From: Pomphorhynchus laevis
Taxonomy: Eukaryota; Acanthocephala; Palaeacanthocephala; Echinorhynchida; Pomphorhynchidae
DNA: 64,000 nt
NCBI GenBank assembly: GCA_012934845.2
Contig: WNNJ02001496.1
Span: forward strand, 25,716-89,715
Direction of reading: 5' to 3'
Of the stretch, positions 32,241 through 43,289 are shown in pieces. The notes below the pieces were generated by a model. It was given only the letters and a program-made list of their open reading frames with translations. It did no database searches and was not told the DNA's origin. Position numbers and translations under genes: made by a program. Numbering within the stretch: the first letter of the stretch is position 1; the number at the start of each line of letters is the position of its first letter.

Positions 32241-32677
32241 AAAGATTTTATTAAAGAAAATACAGGCTGTAATTAAAAAGAGACAATAGAGTCAGATAAG
32301 TAATAAATAAAGTCACCAAAACTTTCAACGGACTTTGACCCGAAGTTCATTGTTTAACCTCTTATATATTCTTCAACCATTCATGGCGGACCCCAAATCC
32401 AAAGGGATCTGAGCCCTCCAACCGATCCAGCACGTTGCTTTCCGACTAAACCACCCGGGGTCTGTCACACCCCCCGAAGAGTCCAGTCAGCGCGAACAAT
32501 GTTTAGTAAGCGGGAGACAAGGAGCTTAAGAAACCTTAGTCTTTGCTCTGGGGGACGTCCTCTTGAGAAGAAGACTAATCCCGAGATAGCCCAGGTGCCC
32601 CATAGGCGCACCTGAGTTTTCCCATTCAACGACATATGCTGGGGCCGTTTCAGAGCCCAAGCTCTCTTCAGGATAGT

Positions 32678-33665
32678 TCACCGAAACCAGTTCACCGAAA
32701 CGGTGAACCCCAGGTATTTTACTCGACTTGTGAAGATAGGAAGTGGTTCAGAGGCAAATAAAGAGGCTAGAGCAGAGAGTGCTAGTTTCTTAAGCTTTTG
32801 CTTCGTCGCAGAGGAGCCATGAAAGACAACCACATGCGATTTGGCGGAGTTTAAAACAAGATTGGACCTGGTTTCATCAGCGTACACCACTAAACGTTGA
32901 TCGCGTTGTTTAAATATTTTGAAGAGATTTATGAAAGCAGCAAGATACAAGATAGGAGAAAAAGGGGAACCTTGAGGCACACCCGTAATAGGGTAGAACT
33001 GACGCGCATCAGGGTCATCATCATAGTAAAATCGCTTGGTGTACAGCAGTATCTCAACCCTGTTAACAATTCTCGCTGGCAACCGGAGGGACCTGAGAGA
33101 AGAGATAACAAAAGGAATGGCGATGCGGTCAAATGCAGCAGAAAAGTCAAGGAAAACAGCCACAGCAAGTTGATGGCTATTCTCCCGACAAAACTGATGC
33201 ACTTCACCTACTGCTGAATGGACCGAGCGACCTTTGACGAACGAACCCATGGAAACCAGGTGGGATTAAATTTCGCCTACTTAAATGATCGCGGATTCTA
33301 TGTGCAAGCGCTTTATCGTAGATCGATACGAGGGAATTTTGAATCGAAATGGGCTGCAGGTCTTTAGGACATGAGACCGGATATTTTTTAGGTAAAAAAA
33401 TTCTTCGACTAATATTGATACCGGCCACATCGGATGGGGTGGCTAAAAGCATTGTGACGGCCACCTCCCTTGTTTGATCGGCTGTCAAAAGCTGACAGAC
33501 ACGTGAAGAGAGTGGAGCGACGGTTGTGGAGGTGCCCGGAAGAGGTCCCCAGGCATTAAGAATATCTGGAACAGAAATATCTCTACTCCTGAAGTCTCCC
33601 CAAGGCGGGATTGGTTGCGGTGATTGAGTGGCTCCATAATTTTGTAGGGATAGTGACTTCTCCAA
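32678..33665 (-). pseudogene. LINE reverse transcriptase (two overlapping frames)
   Basis: Frame 33665-33204 ends with PKDLQPISIQNSLVSIYDKA and GFHGFVRQRS. Frame 33250-32678 continues FVKGRSVHSAVG, AVFLDFSAAFDRI (catalytic Asp), ITGVPQGSPFSPILYLAAF, and LVVYADE directly joined to TRSNLVLNSAKSH. The second Asp of Y-A-D-D and about 25-30 following residues are missing, as shown by the older copy near 5.5 kb (TTDLFSDADAKM). The deletion and the frame change between the two parts make it dead. Confidence 0.85.
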
Positions 33666-33845
33666 AACTTTTCCAAGGCCTATACTACCTATCCACCAAG
33701 CAGCCCTATCCCTCCAACAAACAAACTTCTCCTTCTTGAAAATCTTCCAAAAGGAAGACTGAGAAGGGTTAAGACGAGCGATACTCGTCCTATCCTTACT
33801 CAGCTGGAACCGGTATCTGGTCCGCCAGTATTCAGTCGAGAGTGT

Positions 33846-34172
33846 TTATCTGGCAGAAGAACAGAGACCAGGGAGATGCAATAGTTTAGCTAGAGCCTTG
33901 AGTTTTGTCGTAGTGGGACTGAAAATGCGACCTTTATAGGTAGTCGATAAAATCGCGGTGGCTTGCGAAGAGAGATAGGAATTAAATTTGGTTAAACTCT
34001 CATTGCCAATTCGAGGGAAGCGTTGGATAGCTGTCTGGAAGAAAGCCACTCTGATGGGGTCAAAGTGGAATCTTCTCTGAAGTAGCGAATCCTCCTCTAT
34101 CCGCCAACGAATCAGGTCATGAGAGGTGGACAGATGTTGCCGCGATTGCTCCGTGCAGAAGGGTTTAAGCAA
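33846..34172 (-). pseudogene. LINE linker region between endonuclease and RT
   Basis: A 108-codon frame continuing the ORF2 polyprotein after the endonuclease in a different frame; residues such as SRQHLSTSHDLIRWRIEEDS. No catalytic motif is expected here. It matches the old copy at about 6370-6640. Confidence 0.7.
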
Positions 34173-34746
34173 CCACTACTCGTGGAGCAATAGTAAGTCG
34201 AGGAGAGAATTTGTTGATGTGCAATGAAAGGTGGGGTACGGTGGTTTTTTGAATAATATAACCGTTCTTGGCTCTGCAGAGTGCTGCATTAATCCAACGA
34301 CCAGTTCTGTCGTTGAAGTCACCTAGTACCATGTCGTAGCCGCCATCAATTATTCCATCCAGGAGGTCACGGTTTTTATGAATCTCTCCTGGACGAATAT
34401 AGACGTTGGCTAGACTGAGGCGTTTACCGTTCTTGACGAGTGAAACTACCAAACAAGACAGGGCTGGACACGAGAAGTTTAGAATGAGGGAATACCTTAA
34501 AGAGCATTTAACTAAGGTCAAGAGTCCTTGAGATGAAGAGGAGTGAGGCGGGGTTATATACGGAGTATAGTGGGTATAAATGTGCTTAGGGATAAATCGA
34601 GTAATGTCCTGGGGTAGACGGATATACCGCGTCTCCTGAAGGACTATAACATCTGCGTCTCTACCAGATAGAAGCCTAAGTGCAGAAGCACCTCCCGAAT
34701 TCCACTGAAGAATATTCAGTGAAAAAGGCTCGGGCTTACTCACCAT
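34165..34746 (-). CDS. LINE APE-type endonuclease domain
   Basis: 193 codons starting at ATG: MVSKPEPFSLNILQWNSGG, DADVIVLQETR (active-site Glu), LANVYIRPGE, and YDMVLGDFNDRTGRW (D-x-N). These are the conserved motifs of apurinic-like endonucleases that nick the target for target-primed reverse transcription. The frame ends before the last motif (SDH), continuing in another frame, so it is the intact part of a broken ORF2. Confidence 0.85.
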   Translation of the reverse strand: MVSKPEPFSLNILQWNSGGASALRLLSGRDADVIVLQETRYIRLPQDITRFIPKHIYTHYTPYITPPHSSSSQGLLTLVKCSLRYSLILNFSCPALSCLVVSLVKNGKRLSLANVYIRPGEIHKNRDLLDGIIDGGYDMVLGDFNDRTGRWINAALCRAKNGYIIQKTTVPHLSLHINKFSPRLTIAPRVVVA

Positions 34747-34777
34747 GTGACAGATCAGTTAGACATGGGCTGTCGAC

Positions 34778-35089
34778 CTAGACAGAGCTAGATGTGGAAA
34801 GGTTTCCCTTCCCACCACTAGCCCCGACATCGGCCGGTGCCCCCTGGGCAATATCTTCATTTCCCGGGGTGGAGCTTGTATTTCTGGCTTTAAGAAGTTT
34901 TCCTACCTTATTCGATGGGATCGGTTGAGCAGAGCCACCCCTTATTTTGGATTTGGGGTAGTACTCTTCATGACTAACAGTTGGGTTTTGTACCAAAGAG
35001 TTAACCAGCGGTTTAATTAAGTTCTCCATTTGCATAAGTATCATTTTCTTAGAGTTTTCTATTATGTACAAAATGTCCGCATAAGACAT
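34778..35089 (-). pseudogene. LINE ORF1 C-terminal part
   Basis: A 103-codon frame between the knuckle and the endonuclease ORF, beginning SYADILYIIENSKKMILMQM and ending with a low-complexity Ser/Gly-rich tail (ASGGKGNLSTSSSV). It stops 32 bases upstream of the endonuclease start. Probably the rest of ORF1. Confidence 0.5.
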
Positions 35090-35159
35090 TCTGTCAGGAG
35101 AATTGTCTTGTCTGCGTCAGAAAAAGAGGTCTTAGTAGCAGCAGACGAAGGAACCTATT

Positions 35160-35745
35160 TATTCTTGTATTTAGTAAAATGCTGGCACTTGCGGGACCAA
35201 GACGGATGCCCCAATCCGCAGTTGTTACAGAGTGGGTTTATACGTTTTCATAAGGCAATTTATATCTGAATCATCTGGAAAAAGCGGAAAGTTTGTAATT
35301 TTAATAGTAGCTTGTATAGGTTTAAAATTGAATGTTCCAAGATGCGAAAGATTCGTTGTAAAAAAGTCCATATATTGTTTTGCTATATCAGCGGATGCAA
35401 AAGAAATTCTTAGTAAATTATCGCCAGTCTTAACTGAGTTAAACAGTATGCGACCTGGTAAATTGTTAATAAAGTCGCGAAGAAATGTATTGAACAGTAG
35501 ATGACGTTCAATAGGTTTAATACCAGCGATAAGTAATAAATTTTTCATTTTTGGAACAGGGGGAAGCTCCCCCGAGTCACCAGCGTCAGACACGAAAACA
35601 TCACTTACCTTTTTTCGGTGAAATTATCGTCTTTAACAAGGAAATTACCTTTATCTGAATCCAATTTGCTTGAAAATTCGAGAGATTTCGCTTTTTCCAT
35701 GGAGCTTTGATGCTCCGACGTTGAAAAAATTGCACTCATTTCGCA
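35160..35745 (-). pseudogene. LINE ORF1 with CCHC-like knuckle
   Basis: ATG at about 35745 opens MSAIFSTSEHQSSMEKAKSL; after a single-base frame change it continues SDAGDSGELPPVPK (frame 35593-35225) with a region resembling an RNA-binding fold. In a further frame PLCNNCGLGHPSW and SRKCQHF give a Cys-Cys-His-Cys knuckle (about 35180-35225). LINE ORF1 proteins bind the element RNA. At least two frame changes. Confidence 0.65.
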
Positions 35746-35765
35746 GTTTGTTACACGGTAGCAAT

Positions 35766-35779
35766 CCAACATTAATAAT
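35766..35779 (+). repeat. Target-site duplication, right
   Basis: Exact copy of 32227-32240. Confidence 0.85.
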
Positions 35780-36059
35780 TTTACTTTAAGATTATTTATA
35801 CATTATATATGCATTTAATAATTTTTCATAATCAAATTTTATTTGTTTTCTGTTTCTAATATTCCATGCAGATGCATTTTTCGTTTTATTTATACAAACA
35901 AAGAAAATTTATGAATTCTGTTTACTATATTATTAATATTTCCTGTTCAATCTAAATGCCCGTTTTTCTACTTTAATTGGTCATATATGTATTTATCATG
36001 CTTTACTACGAAGACATGCTTAGCTACGAAGACAAAGACATCTACAAGGACAATTACGA

Positions 36060-38165
36060 AGACAGCTACGACCGACATTAACTGTGCTCAACTAAAAATA
36101 CACTTCTCGACACACCACTGCAACGTCTAGACAACAATCGCCTGCGACTATAGTATGTCTAAAGAAGACTTCCTCTGTGAATTTTGTGCCAACAAACTAA
36201 TCTGCAACCGCTCCCATTAGCACATATCAACGTCCAACACTTGGAAAGGACTACCCCCGTCCTTTCCAATATCCTTTCTACAACCCACTGATCTTGTCAC
36301 TATATACACATGTCATCCCATGAAATCTTCACTCCATTACACCCCGTCCGTCCATCATGTCTCATTTCTCAAAAACCTACATCTATTAATCAAAATCCCC
36401 TTTAACAACCTCAACGATCCTTCTACTCATAACCCATCCTCACATTGCCTTCCACTCTCTATATAATCTATATCCTCTTTGTCTCCCGCTGTCTATCCTA
36501 CTCCCTTCATATCCTCAACCTCCAGCTCACCTATCGTGATATCACCCACTAACGTCACTAGTCCTCATTTAAGTAACGTTTTATTTTTCACGATCGTTGC
36601 GTCATCGTCATTAATATCACTCCTTCCGCCTACTTATCTCCACAAGCACGTCTCGACCTCGATGTTTCCGCCTTCAGATCCATCTTCTCGTATCTTTTCC
36701 TTCGGATAAACCATCCTTTTTAAAAGACATCTATTTTATCGCATTCATTCGCCTAAATAAATATTCTCAATCTAATCCTTCTCAGCCCCCTTTCCTAAAA
36801 ATTGTTTTCAGGCATCGCTCTCACGCGTCCTATATCATCTCCCAACTATTTAACCTCATGTCCTCTTGAACTACTCAAAATTTACCAGATTGCACCTCTT
36901 TCGAAATCGCTCAAATCCTCTGACACCATTAAAAAACGCCGTCGTGAGGAAAACGTCGAAACATGTCTCTCTATACGAAACATCGACAAATATTTTCAAG
37001 TTGTCCACACCTGCCCTAAAATTCGATGGCACTGTATATCCTCTATGTGTCTTCTCTGCTAGCCCCTTTCATCACCACGCACGGTTTCTGCCTAAGACTC
37101 CCAACACTAGATATATTCTCCATAAATCCAATATCATCCTCAACCTATTCACCAATCAATCCATCAATCTCTTCTGCCTCATCGAATCATAACACTCCGA
37201 TTCCGACGACCTTTCCATTCGCTATTTGCTCTTTGCCGGTTGCTCACTAGTTAAATCCGACCCCTCCCTCAACTCCTTCGCTTCTAAATTCTCCAATCAT
37301 AGTGACATTGCCGCATTCGCCCATCACCTTGTGTCTCTTCGCAAAATCACTCCTCCTTTCAGCTTCGCTCCTTCGAAGTGCTCACTTGTCGTTCTTCTTG
37401 CCTGATGACACTAGATTTTGCCATTGTATACCGTCTTTGTTCATCTGCTTCTAACTCCTTTTTTACCGAACTCGCTGACCTCCTTTTTAACCGTTCTTTG
37501 TCCTTTATCCCTTCACTCTTTCTTGGCAACTTCAGCATCCACCTCGACTTCCCCTATTCACTGATTCCATCCTCTTCACCAACATTCTATCCAACTACGA
37601 CTACATGAAAACTCGTCCATTTGCTGTCGTATCTTCCCTTTACACTGAAAATTCGCCATCGTTCGTCTCTTCCTTAAAAAACAATCGCTCGGTCCCTCTC
37701 TCCCTTCTAGCTATCGCCCAATTTCACTCCACCCTACTCTTTCTAAGCTCTTTGAACGCCTTATCTTAATACGAATCAACGTTTATCTATCTTTATCCAA
37801 TCTGTACCCTCCTTTCCAATTCGCTTTCCGCTCTAATCACTCGACAGAAATCGCATGCATAAAAGTGTACAACGACTTACACATTTCTCGAGACAAGGCT
37901 CTATATAGTGATCTTATCTTCCTCGACCTATCCTCTGCCATCGACATTGTATATCCTCATTTCTCACCTTCGTTTTGATTATTGCTTTTCTTCCTTCTCC
38001 GTAGCATGGTTTGACTCATATCTATTAGACCGTTCTTTTAGCGTCTTCAAATTCATCATCCTATCTTCACATCCTTATTTTTTTGCGGGGTTCCACAAGG
38101 TTCAATCCTATGTCCCCTGATTTTCTCTGTTCTAATTGGAGATCTTTCTCCGTTTATTAAACCTG
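36060..38165 (+). pseudogene. CR1-like LINE (endonuclease and RT), heavily decayed
   Basis: C-rich, T-rich sequence on the + strand. Scraps of endonuclease: FLGNFSIHLDFPYS (degraded GDFN, about 37530-37560) preceded by SNSFFTELADLLF. RT scraps: LSKLFERLILIRINVYLS (about 37737-37790), FQFAFRSNHSTEIACIKVYN (37817-37876), SDLIFLDLSSAIDIV (37910-37950), AWFDSYLLDRSF and GVPQGSILCPL in alternating frames (about 38000-38120). The ELADLL/GDFN/FERLI/STE/GVPQGS set is typical of CR1/L2-group LINEs. Many frame changes. Confidence 0.75.
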
Positions 38166-38194
38166 GCTCCTTTAATGAATTTTAGTGAAAAATG

Positions 38195-38290
38195 AAAATT
38201 TAAAATAAAAGTCATTTTTATGAATTAACTAATAAATAACATATAATGTATCAGAATAAGAATTAAAGGTCAATTACCAGTTTCATTCTT
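38195..38290 (-). mobile_element. Terminal scrap of the RT element, reverse orientation
   Basis: Reverse complement of the 3' terminus: GTCATTTTTATGAATTAACT, TATCAGAATAAGAATTAAAG, GGTCA. It abuts the LTR-element fossil. Confidence 0.7.
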
Positions 38291-38299
38291 AAAAAAAAT

Positions 38300-39330
38300 A
38301 AGTTTAATATATTTTAAAATGAAAAGTCAAGATAGACATCACAGTCCAGACCAACTTGTAAATACAGAAAACGATGAGATAATAGAATAAAGAGATCGGT
38401 TGGCGGGATCAAATCTGCAGTCTCATTACCATATCCGGAAACAGGCCGCCAAAACATACAAAAAATGACACCACATCAATAAAAAAGTGTTGTGACGTCA
38501 CGAATCTGCCTCAGTTATATCCGATAAATTTCCCATATTAGAAAGTATACCTATAATATTATGACACTTAATGCAAAGGAATTGTTTTAATTTATTCCTC
38601 TTGGATGCCCAGCATTAAATTCCTCTAATGATTCGAGAACTATTGATTTAGGCATAGTGGTATATTAACTTTTAAACATAAGACTAGGCAAACTAGACGA
38701 GCAGACCGGAGAGAATATGCGACCTGTCTAGCCCAGAGTCTATAGGAGCTGATATGTTAAACACCGTACAGATACACTTCAGTTGAGTGTAGAGGTTTCC
38801 CAGTTAGATTAAAATCATTTACTCATAGACACCACCCTATGCTAAAAAGACTAGTATCAGATGTCGTTTTCTGTTTAAGGTGATTACCTGCTTCTAAATA
38901 AGATACGATTGTGTAAATAATGAGAAATTGTCGCAGAGACTATGCATCCTGATGGTCGTTACTGAATTGCATGGGCCGACTCTTTAAAACACAGACAAAT
39001 TGATCAACAACTATATGGGTTTAGGGTGGTGTAGGGACGTCTTATATGTTTAATTCCATAGGCTAAACAAAAATTGTCAAATAAACGATCTCCTCAGGAA
39101 TACCGAAGCGGATAAATAATTCCCACAATTTGTTAATTGTTACTATCGCGTTGCCATTCTTAACTGGAATAGCATCATGCCAATGAATGGTTGCGTCAAT
39201 AATTATCAGTTACATCTGACTATTTATTGGTCCTGCAAAGTTCAAATGAATTAGAGACCATAATTTATTTGAAATGCTTTATTGATACAAAGGACTTACA
39301 GGTGCTTTCGGTCAATAAACATGATACGAG
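38300..39330 (-). mobile_element. Fossil LTR retrotransposon, integrase part (Ty3/Gypsy-like)
   Basis: On the minus strand fragments of an integrase core can be read: LIHLNFAGPIN, LIIIDATIHWHDAIPVKNGN and LWELFIRFGIPEEIV, the usual spacing of a Ty3/Gypsy-type integrase. Downstream parts are only faintly coding. Broken, with several breaks; no LTR was recognised. An old copy. Confidence 0.6.
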
Positions 39331-39344
39331 TTACATCAATATGT

Positions 39345-39850
39345 CACTCAAAATTAATGGATACATATTTTAAGCTAGGTAACTATAAAAATACATTCAA
39401 AAATAAAATATTTAAATATATAAATTAACAAAATATTGTTAAAAATAAATTTAAACTTTTAAGCTGTTCATTTTTTATGAATGGATAGTAAATAATATAC
39501 TTTATATTAAAACAAGATACTAGATATTCAAATTTTATCGGAGTAATTACATCATTAGCATATATTTGGATTTGCTGCTTTGTTGGTTTGGGAATAGTGG
39601 ACATAACCTGATAACATAGGGATTCCTTCTGATGTTCTCTATTCCTTTTTATTATATTTTGTATATTATTTATTAATCAATTCATAAAATTGACTTTTTT
39701 AAATTTCAATTTAAAATTTAAACTTTATATAAAATTCTATCAAATCTTAAATAAGAATTATTTATTATTAATTATTATTTAATTATTTATTATTTTTTAC
39801 ATTTAATTTAGCATTATTTTTAAGTTTCTAATTTATTTTAAATACGCAGA
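39345..39850 (+). mobile_element. 3' fragment of the RT element
   Basis: Matches 22840-23310: end of the RT frame (TATTTTAAGCTAGGTAAC), stop, 3' UTR with a decayed pseudoknot (TTTGCTGCTTTG), and the A+T-rich tail. More diverged than the copy at 13.3 kb. Confidence 0.75.
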
Positions 39851-40429
39851 CTCAATAAGCTGACCAGACTCATCTTTATTGTATGCATTAACTAAATTAT
39901 TATTTTTATAATTTGAATTCAAGTATTCTAAGGAAATTAAACAAATGACATTATTACATTAATTACATTAATAATGTTGTGAATCAAATTAAATTATTGG
40001 AATTATTTTCAATCAAACATGTTGAAACTATTTGTTTAGATATTTGAATAAAATCATTAGTATTATAGAAGCGTTCAAATTTTAGGAAGACGGGATATAA
40101 GAATATAAAAAATTCAAGAGATAAAATACACAATTCAATTTGAGTTTAAAAATTCTTGATTATAACTAACTACTTTCAAAACGTTGTGTTCAAATTAATT
40201 ACAATTGATGAAACAAGTGTTCAAATTTTAGGAAGACGGGATATAAGAATATACAAACATATATATGCATCAATATCGAAACGATATTGATGTATTTATA
40301 GTGTGTCTATTGATAGTGTATCTATTGATAGTGTGCTTTTTATAAGTCAAGTCCTTTTATTACTTTTGTAAAAAGCCATTTTTTCAGATATTCTCAATTA
40401 AGAAACTTGAATACTTGAAAATTAAATTT
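39851..40429. other. AT-rich spacer with a short direct repeat
   Basis: TTCAAATTTTAGGAAGACGG plus GATATAAGAATATA occurs at about 40074 and 40210. No gene recognised. Confidence 0.45.
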
Positions 40430-40697
40430 ACTATTTTGACGACATTGTGCTGTGCAAACTGAAAGTGTTCAGTTTCTATTTGTCAATATCCACACCGAAT
40501 AATTATAATAATCAATTATAATTAGTTATAGTTAATTTTAATTAATTATAATATTATGAAATGACTCATTTATTTATAGTTAAGTGAAATTGTAATAAAT
40601 TTATTCAAAATTGTTTGATAATGAGAATTTTAATTTAACGACAATTCATTTACTTATTTTGTGTAATTCATAAACGAATGATAATTTATTTGATTAG

Positions 40698-40763
40698 AGA
40701 GTTCAACACTACTTACATATGGTTCAAGTCCTTGTTGAATATTTTTGCTAATCTTCCTGTGTT
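40698..40763 (+). CDS. 66-nt repeat microexon A8
   Basis: Acceptor TTGATTAG, donor GTAAGTACTT. Phase 2 reads EFNTTYIWFK then SLLNIFANLPV. Position 17 is Ala. The Trp at position 8 is shared with A3, A5 and A9. Confidence 0.72.
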
Positions 40764-40959
40764 GTAAGTACTTATGAATTTAAGATATTAATTGTATTTG
40801 TGTAAAATCTGTTTTTATCTTTCAGATTTTAGAAAATTTGATTTAACACATTAATTAGCTGTTGATAAAAGGCACAATTCAAATATTATTGTCATTTTAT
40901 TTTTTAAAAGCAGAAATATTTTATGAAATGGTTATCTACAGTAAAAGATTTAATTTAAA

Positions 40960-41280
40960 ATCTCAATTTTAAAAAAATTGAATAATCAATTTAAAAAATC
41001 TATTTAAAAAATAAATTTAAAATTCAATTTTAGAAATTAATTTAAATTAATTTAAAAAGTAAATTTAAAAAATAAATTTAAAATCGATTTAAAAAGTCAA
41101 TTTACAAAATCGATTTTTAAAATCAATTTAAAAAATCAATTTGAAATATCAATGTCAAAAATCTATATTAAAAAATCAATTTATAAAATCAATTTGCTAA
41201 ATTAATTTAATTTATCAATTTTTAAAATCATTTAAAAAATCAATATAGAAAGTCAATTTAAAACTCAATTTAATAATTTG
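40960..41280. repeat. Degenerate tandem repeat in the A8-B8 intron
   Basis: About 25 imperfect copies of an AATCAATTTAAAA-type word of 12-14 bases. Single copies of the word exist at the same place in introns 4 and 6, so it expanded locally. Confidence 0.75.
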
Positions 41281-41550
41281 CATTAATATAATAATATTTG
41301 TGTATAATTTTATTATATTGTTTTATTATTTAGCATCTTTATATATTATGGTATTGTTTTGTTTTTGAATAAAAATATTGAATTTTTCTAGTCAGTAATA
41401 AATATGGTTTACAAACAGATTTGAAAATTTAAACATTTCAAATTGTTGTTGCATAGAATAATATATTTAAATAAAATTATATTTAAAATAATATATTATT
41501 TTTCCAAATATTTACTTAAATTTTTAAATGTTAATAATTTATGTGTTTAG

Positions 41551-41616
41551 AAAATTTATGGAAACAACATTTCTATCAAACTTGACATTGAATCTTGACG
41601 GTAGCATCCCAAATAT
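41551..41616 (+). CDS. 66-nt repeat microexon B8
   Basis: Acceptor ATGTGTTTAG, donor GTAAGTGCC. Phase 2 reads KFMETTFLSN then LTLNLDGSIPN. Lower fit at positions 15-18 (L-D-G-S). It lies 787 bases after A8. Confidence 0.7.
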
Positions 41617-42150
41617 GTAAGTGCCAACATGTATAAATAATTAATCTCTGCGTATAAAATATTTAATTTGTATTTTTTATGAAACAATTTGCTACTTTAG
41701 TAATCATTTGTTTGTTTTTGTAATTGCGAGCAAGATATATTGAATTTTAAAGTATATTTAATATTTTTAAGTTCAATAAAGTTTATTAGTTTAAAAGTAT
41801 AATATTTTTTATATATAAAATAGTACAAAATCATGTCAAATAAAAAACTAATTCGTTGTACTAAGATTATCTTAAAAGATTAACTTATTTATTTAACTTA
41901 AAAGTATATTTTCATTGTTATATAATAAAAAATGTCAAATCACCTCTCTTCTGATTTTATGTATTTTGCGTTTTATTTATTCAAACAAAGAAAATGTATA
42001 AATTCTGTTTACTATATTGAGTTAAAACTTTATATTTACACTTGTTTTTCATTATGCTGTTATTTTCTATACTAATTAATTTTCAAATGTTTGTAATTGA
42101 ATTACATGATTAAAAAATGTCGTATGATGCTGGAGCATCCTCATTAACTG
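41611..42150 (+). repeat. Recent duplicate of 25616-26170
   Basis: Starts within the last bases of exon B8 and covers intron, exon C8 and the 3' UTR. It is cut at about 42143, where unrelated sequence of the LTR-element fossil begins. Confidence 0.85.
41701..41743 (+). CDS. Candidate terminal exon C8
   Basis: CTACTTTAG acceptor 84 bases after B8; NHLFVFVIASKIY then TGA. Same translation as C6, as expected from the recent duplication. Confidence 0.42.
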
Positions 42151-42159
42151 TTATCAAGT

Positions 42160-42720
42160 ATTTGATATAAGTTCTTTCCTGTTATATACCAAATTATATA
42201 CGTTTGAACCACGGTGCATTTTTAAGAGTAAGGATTGAGATCAGTCCTCGTTAAAAATAATATGACATCTAATATATCAACCTTATACCACCCACACTAA
42301 AATGGCTTGACTGATCGATACAAGTAAATTATTAGGACCACAATACGTTTTGCATTGACATCAGGATAATTACATTTGTCTAAATAAGAAGTGACTTTCC
42401 GGATGATCTACACAGCAAATTTTTTTTTATTGTGCTTCGTTAGGGTGATCACTAAAAAAACGGATTTGTCAATCAACAGACAATCTTCGATAGTTACTGG
42501 ATTACACGGATGGTTACATCATCTAGTCCTGATACTTCTCAATGTTGCATATAGAATTTGGAAATCTAAATGTTTCTGAAAAAAACAAAGGAATTCCCCG
42601 TGTCCTGAAATACCTGAAATGTAACAATTAACGGAAACTTTAGAAGCACGTCCATAAATTGTTGATTCTAGCGTTACATTAAGTTAAGTCTTACATTCCA
42701 GATGCCGACACATTTCTGAG
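42160..42720 (+). mobile_element. Fossil LTR retrotransposon scrap (integrase end)
   Basis: On the + strand STLYHPH and NGLTDRYK resemble the YHPQTNGLTER motif near the end of LTR-element integrases. Surroundings are weakly coding. Broken with several breaks; no LTR seen. It separates units 8 and 9. Confidence 0.45.
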
Positions 42721-42970
42721 AAAAATAAAAAAAATAAAGACCTCCTTTAATATCAAGATCATTACAGCATTGGATATTTTCTTGTTGGTTAAATATTAAA
42801 GTGCAGTTCATGAACTAGTTTGAGTTGTACTACTGTATATAGTTTTTGGTGTGCCGCAAAATGAATAAATGAATATTTTCTGAATAAATTCAATGTTTCC
42901 TTAATTAGTTACAATATTTTATTTACTTACTTTGTTTAATTTATTAACTAATTTGATAATTTCTATCTAG

Positions 42971-43036
42971 AGAGTTTCACAAGACTAATATTTGGTACAA
43001 TTCGCTTTTGGAAATTTTCGGCGATGCTAGTGCGTT
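42971..43036 (+). CDS. 66-nt repeat microexon A9
   Basis: Acceptor TTCTATCTAG, donor GTAAGTAGC. Phase 2 reads EFHKTNIWYN then SLLEIFGDASA. Position 18 is Asp. Its upstream block has been lost to the LTR-element fossil, so any upstream exon of this unit is gone. Confidence 0.72.
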
Positions 43037-43223
43037 GTAAGTAGCATTATGAATTTTGTTTAGTTATCGTATTTCTGTGACATCTCTGTTATCAGAAAAA
43101 ATATCTTATATATTTTTTAATACAAATTTTTAAATTTTTATATTTTTAAAATACGCATTTTTAAATTACTTTGAATATATTATTTTTTAAATTATCTTTT
43201 ACGATGATAATGTTTGTGTTTAG

Positions 43224-43289
43224 AAAATTTATTGATACAATATTCAGTTCAAACACTACATTGACATTCTTCAGTAGCGTCCCAAATAT
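43224..43289 (+). CDS. 66-nt repeat microexon B9
   Basis: Acceptor GTGTTTAG and an unusual donor GTATGT. Phase 2 reads KFIDTIFSSN then TTLTFFSSVPN. It lies 187 bases after A9, the shortest A-B intron. The following C homologue (about 43360) lacks an AG acceptor. Confidence 0.7.

Larger units (their letters stand above)
32241..35765 (-). mobile_element. Nearly full-length LINE inserted in the exon array
   Basis: A 3.5-kb minus-strand non-LTR retrotransposon bounded by a 14-bp target-site duplication. Order along the element: ORF1 with zinc knuckle, APE-type endonuclease, linker, RT, and a G+C-rich 3' UTR (32340-32680). It lies downstream of exon B7. APE endonuclease plus an RT without RNase H visible suggests a Jockey/R1/CR1-group LINE. 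Several frame disruptions make it inactive, but the intact flanking duplication indicates a fairly recent insertion. Confidence 0.9.
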
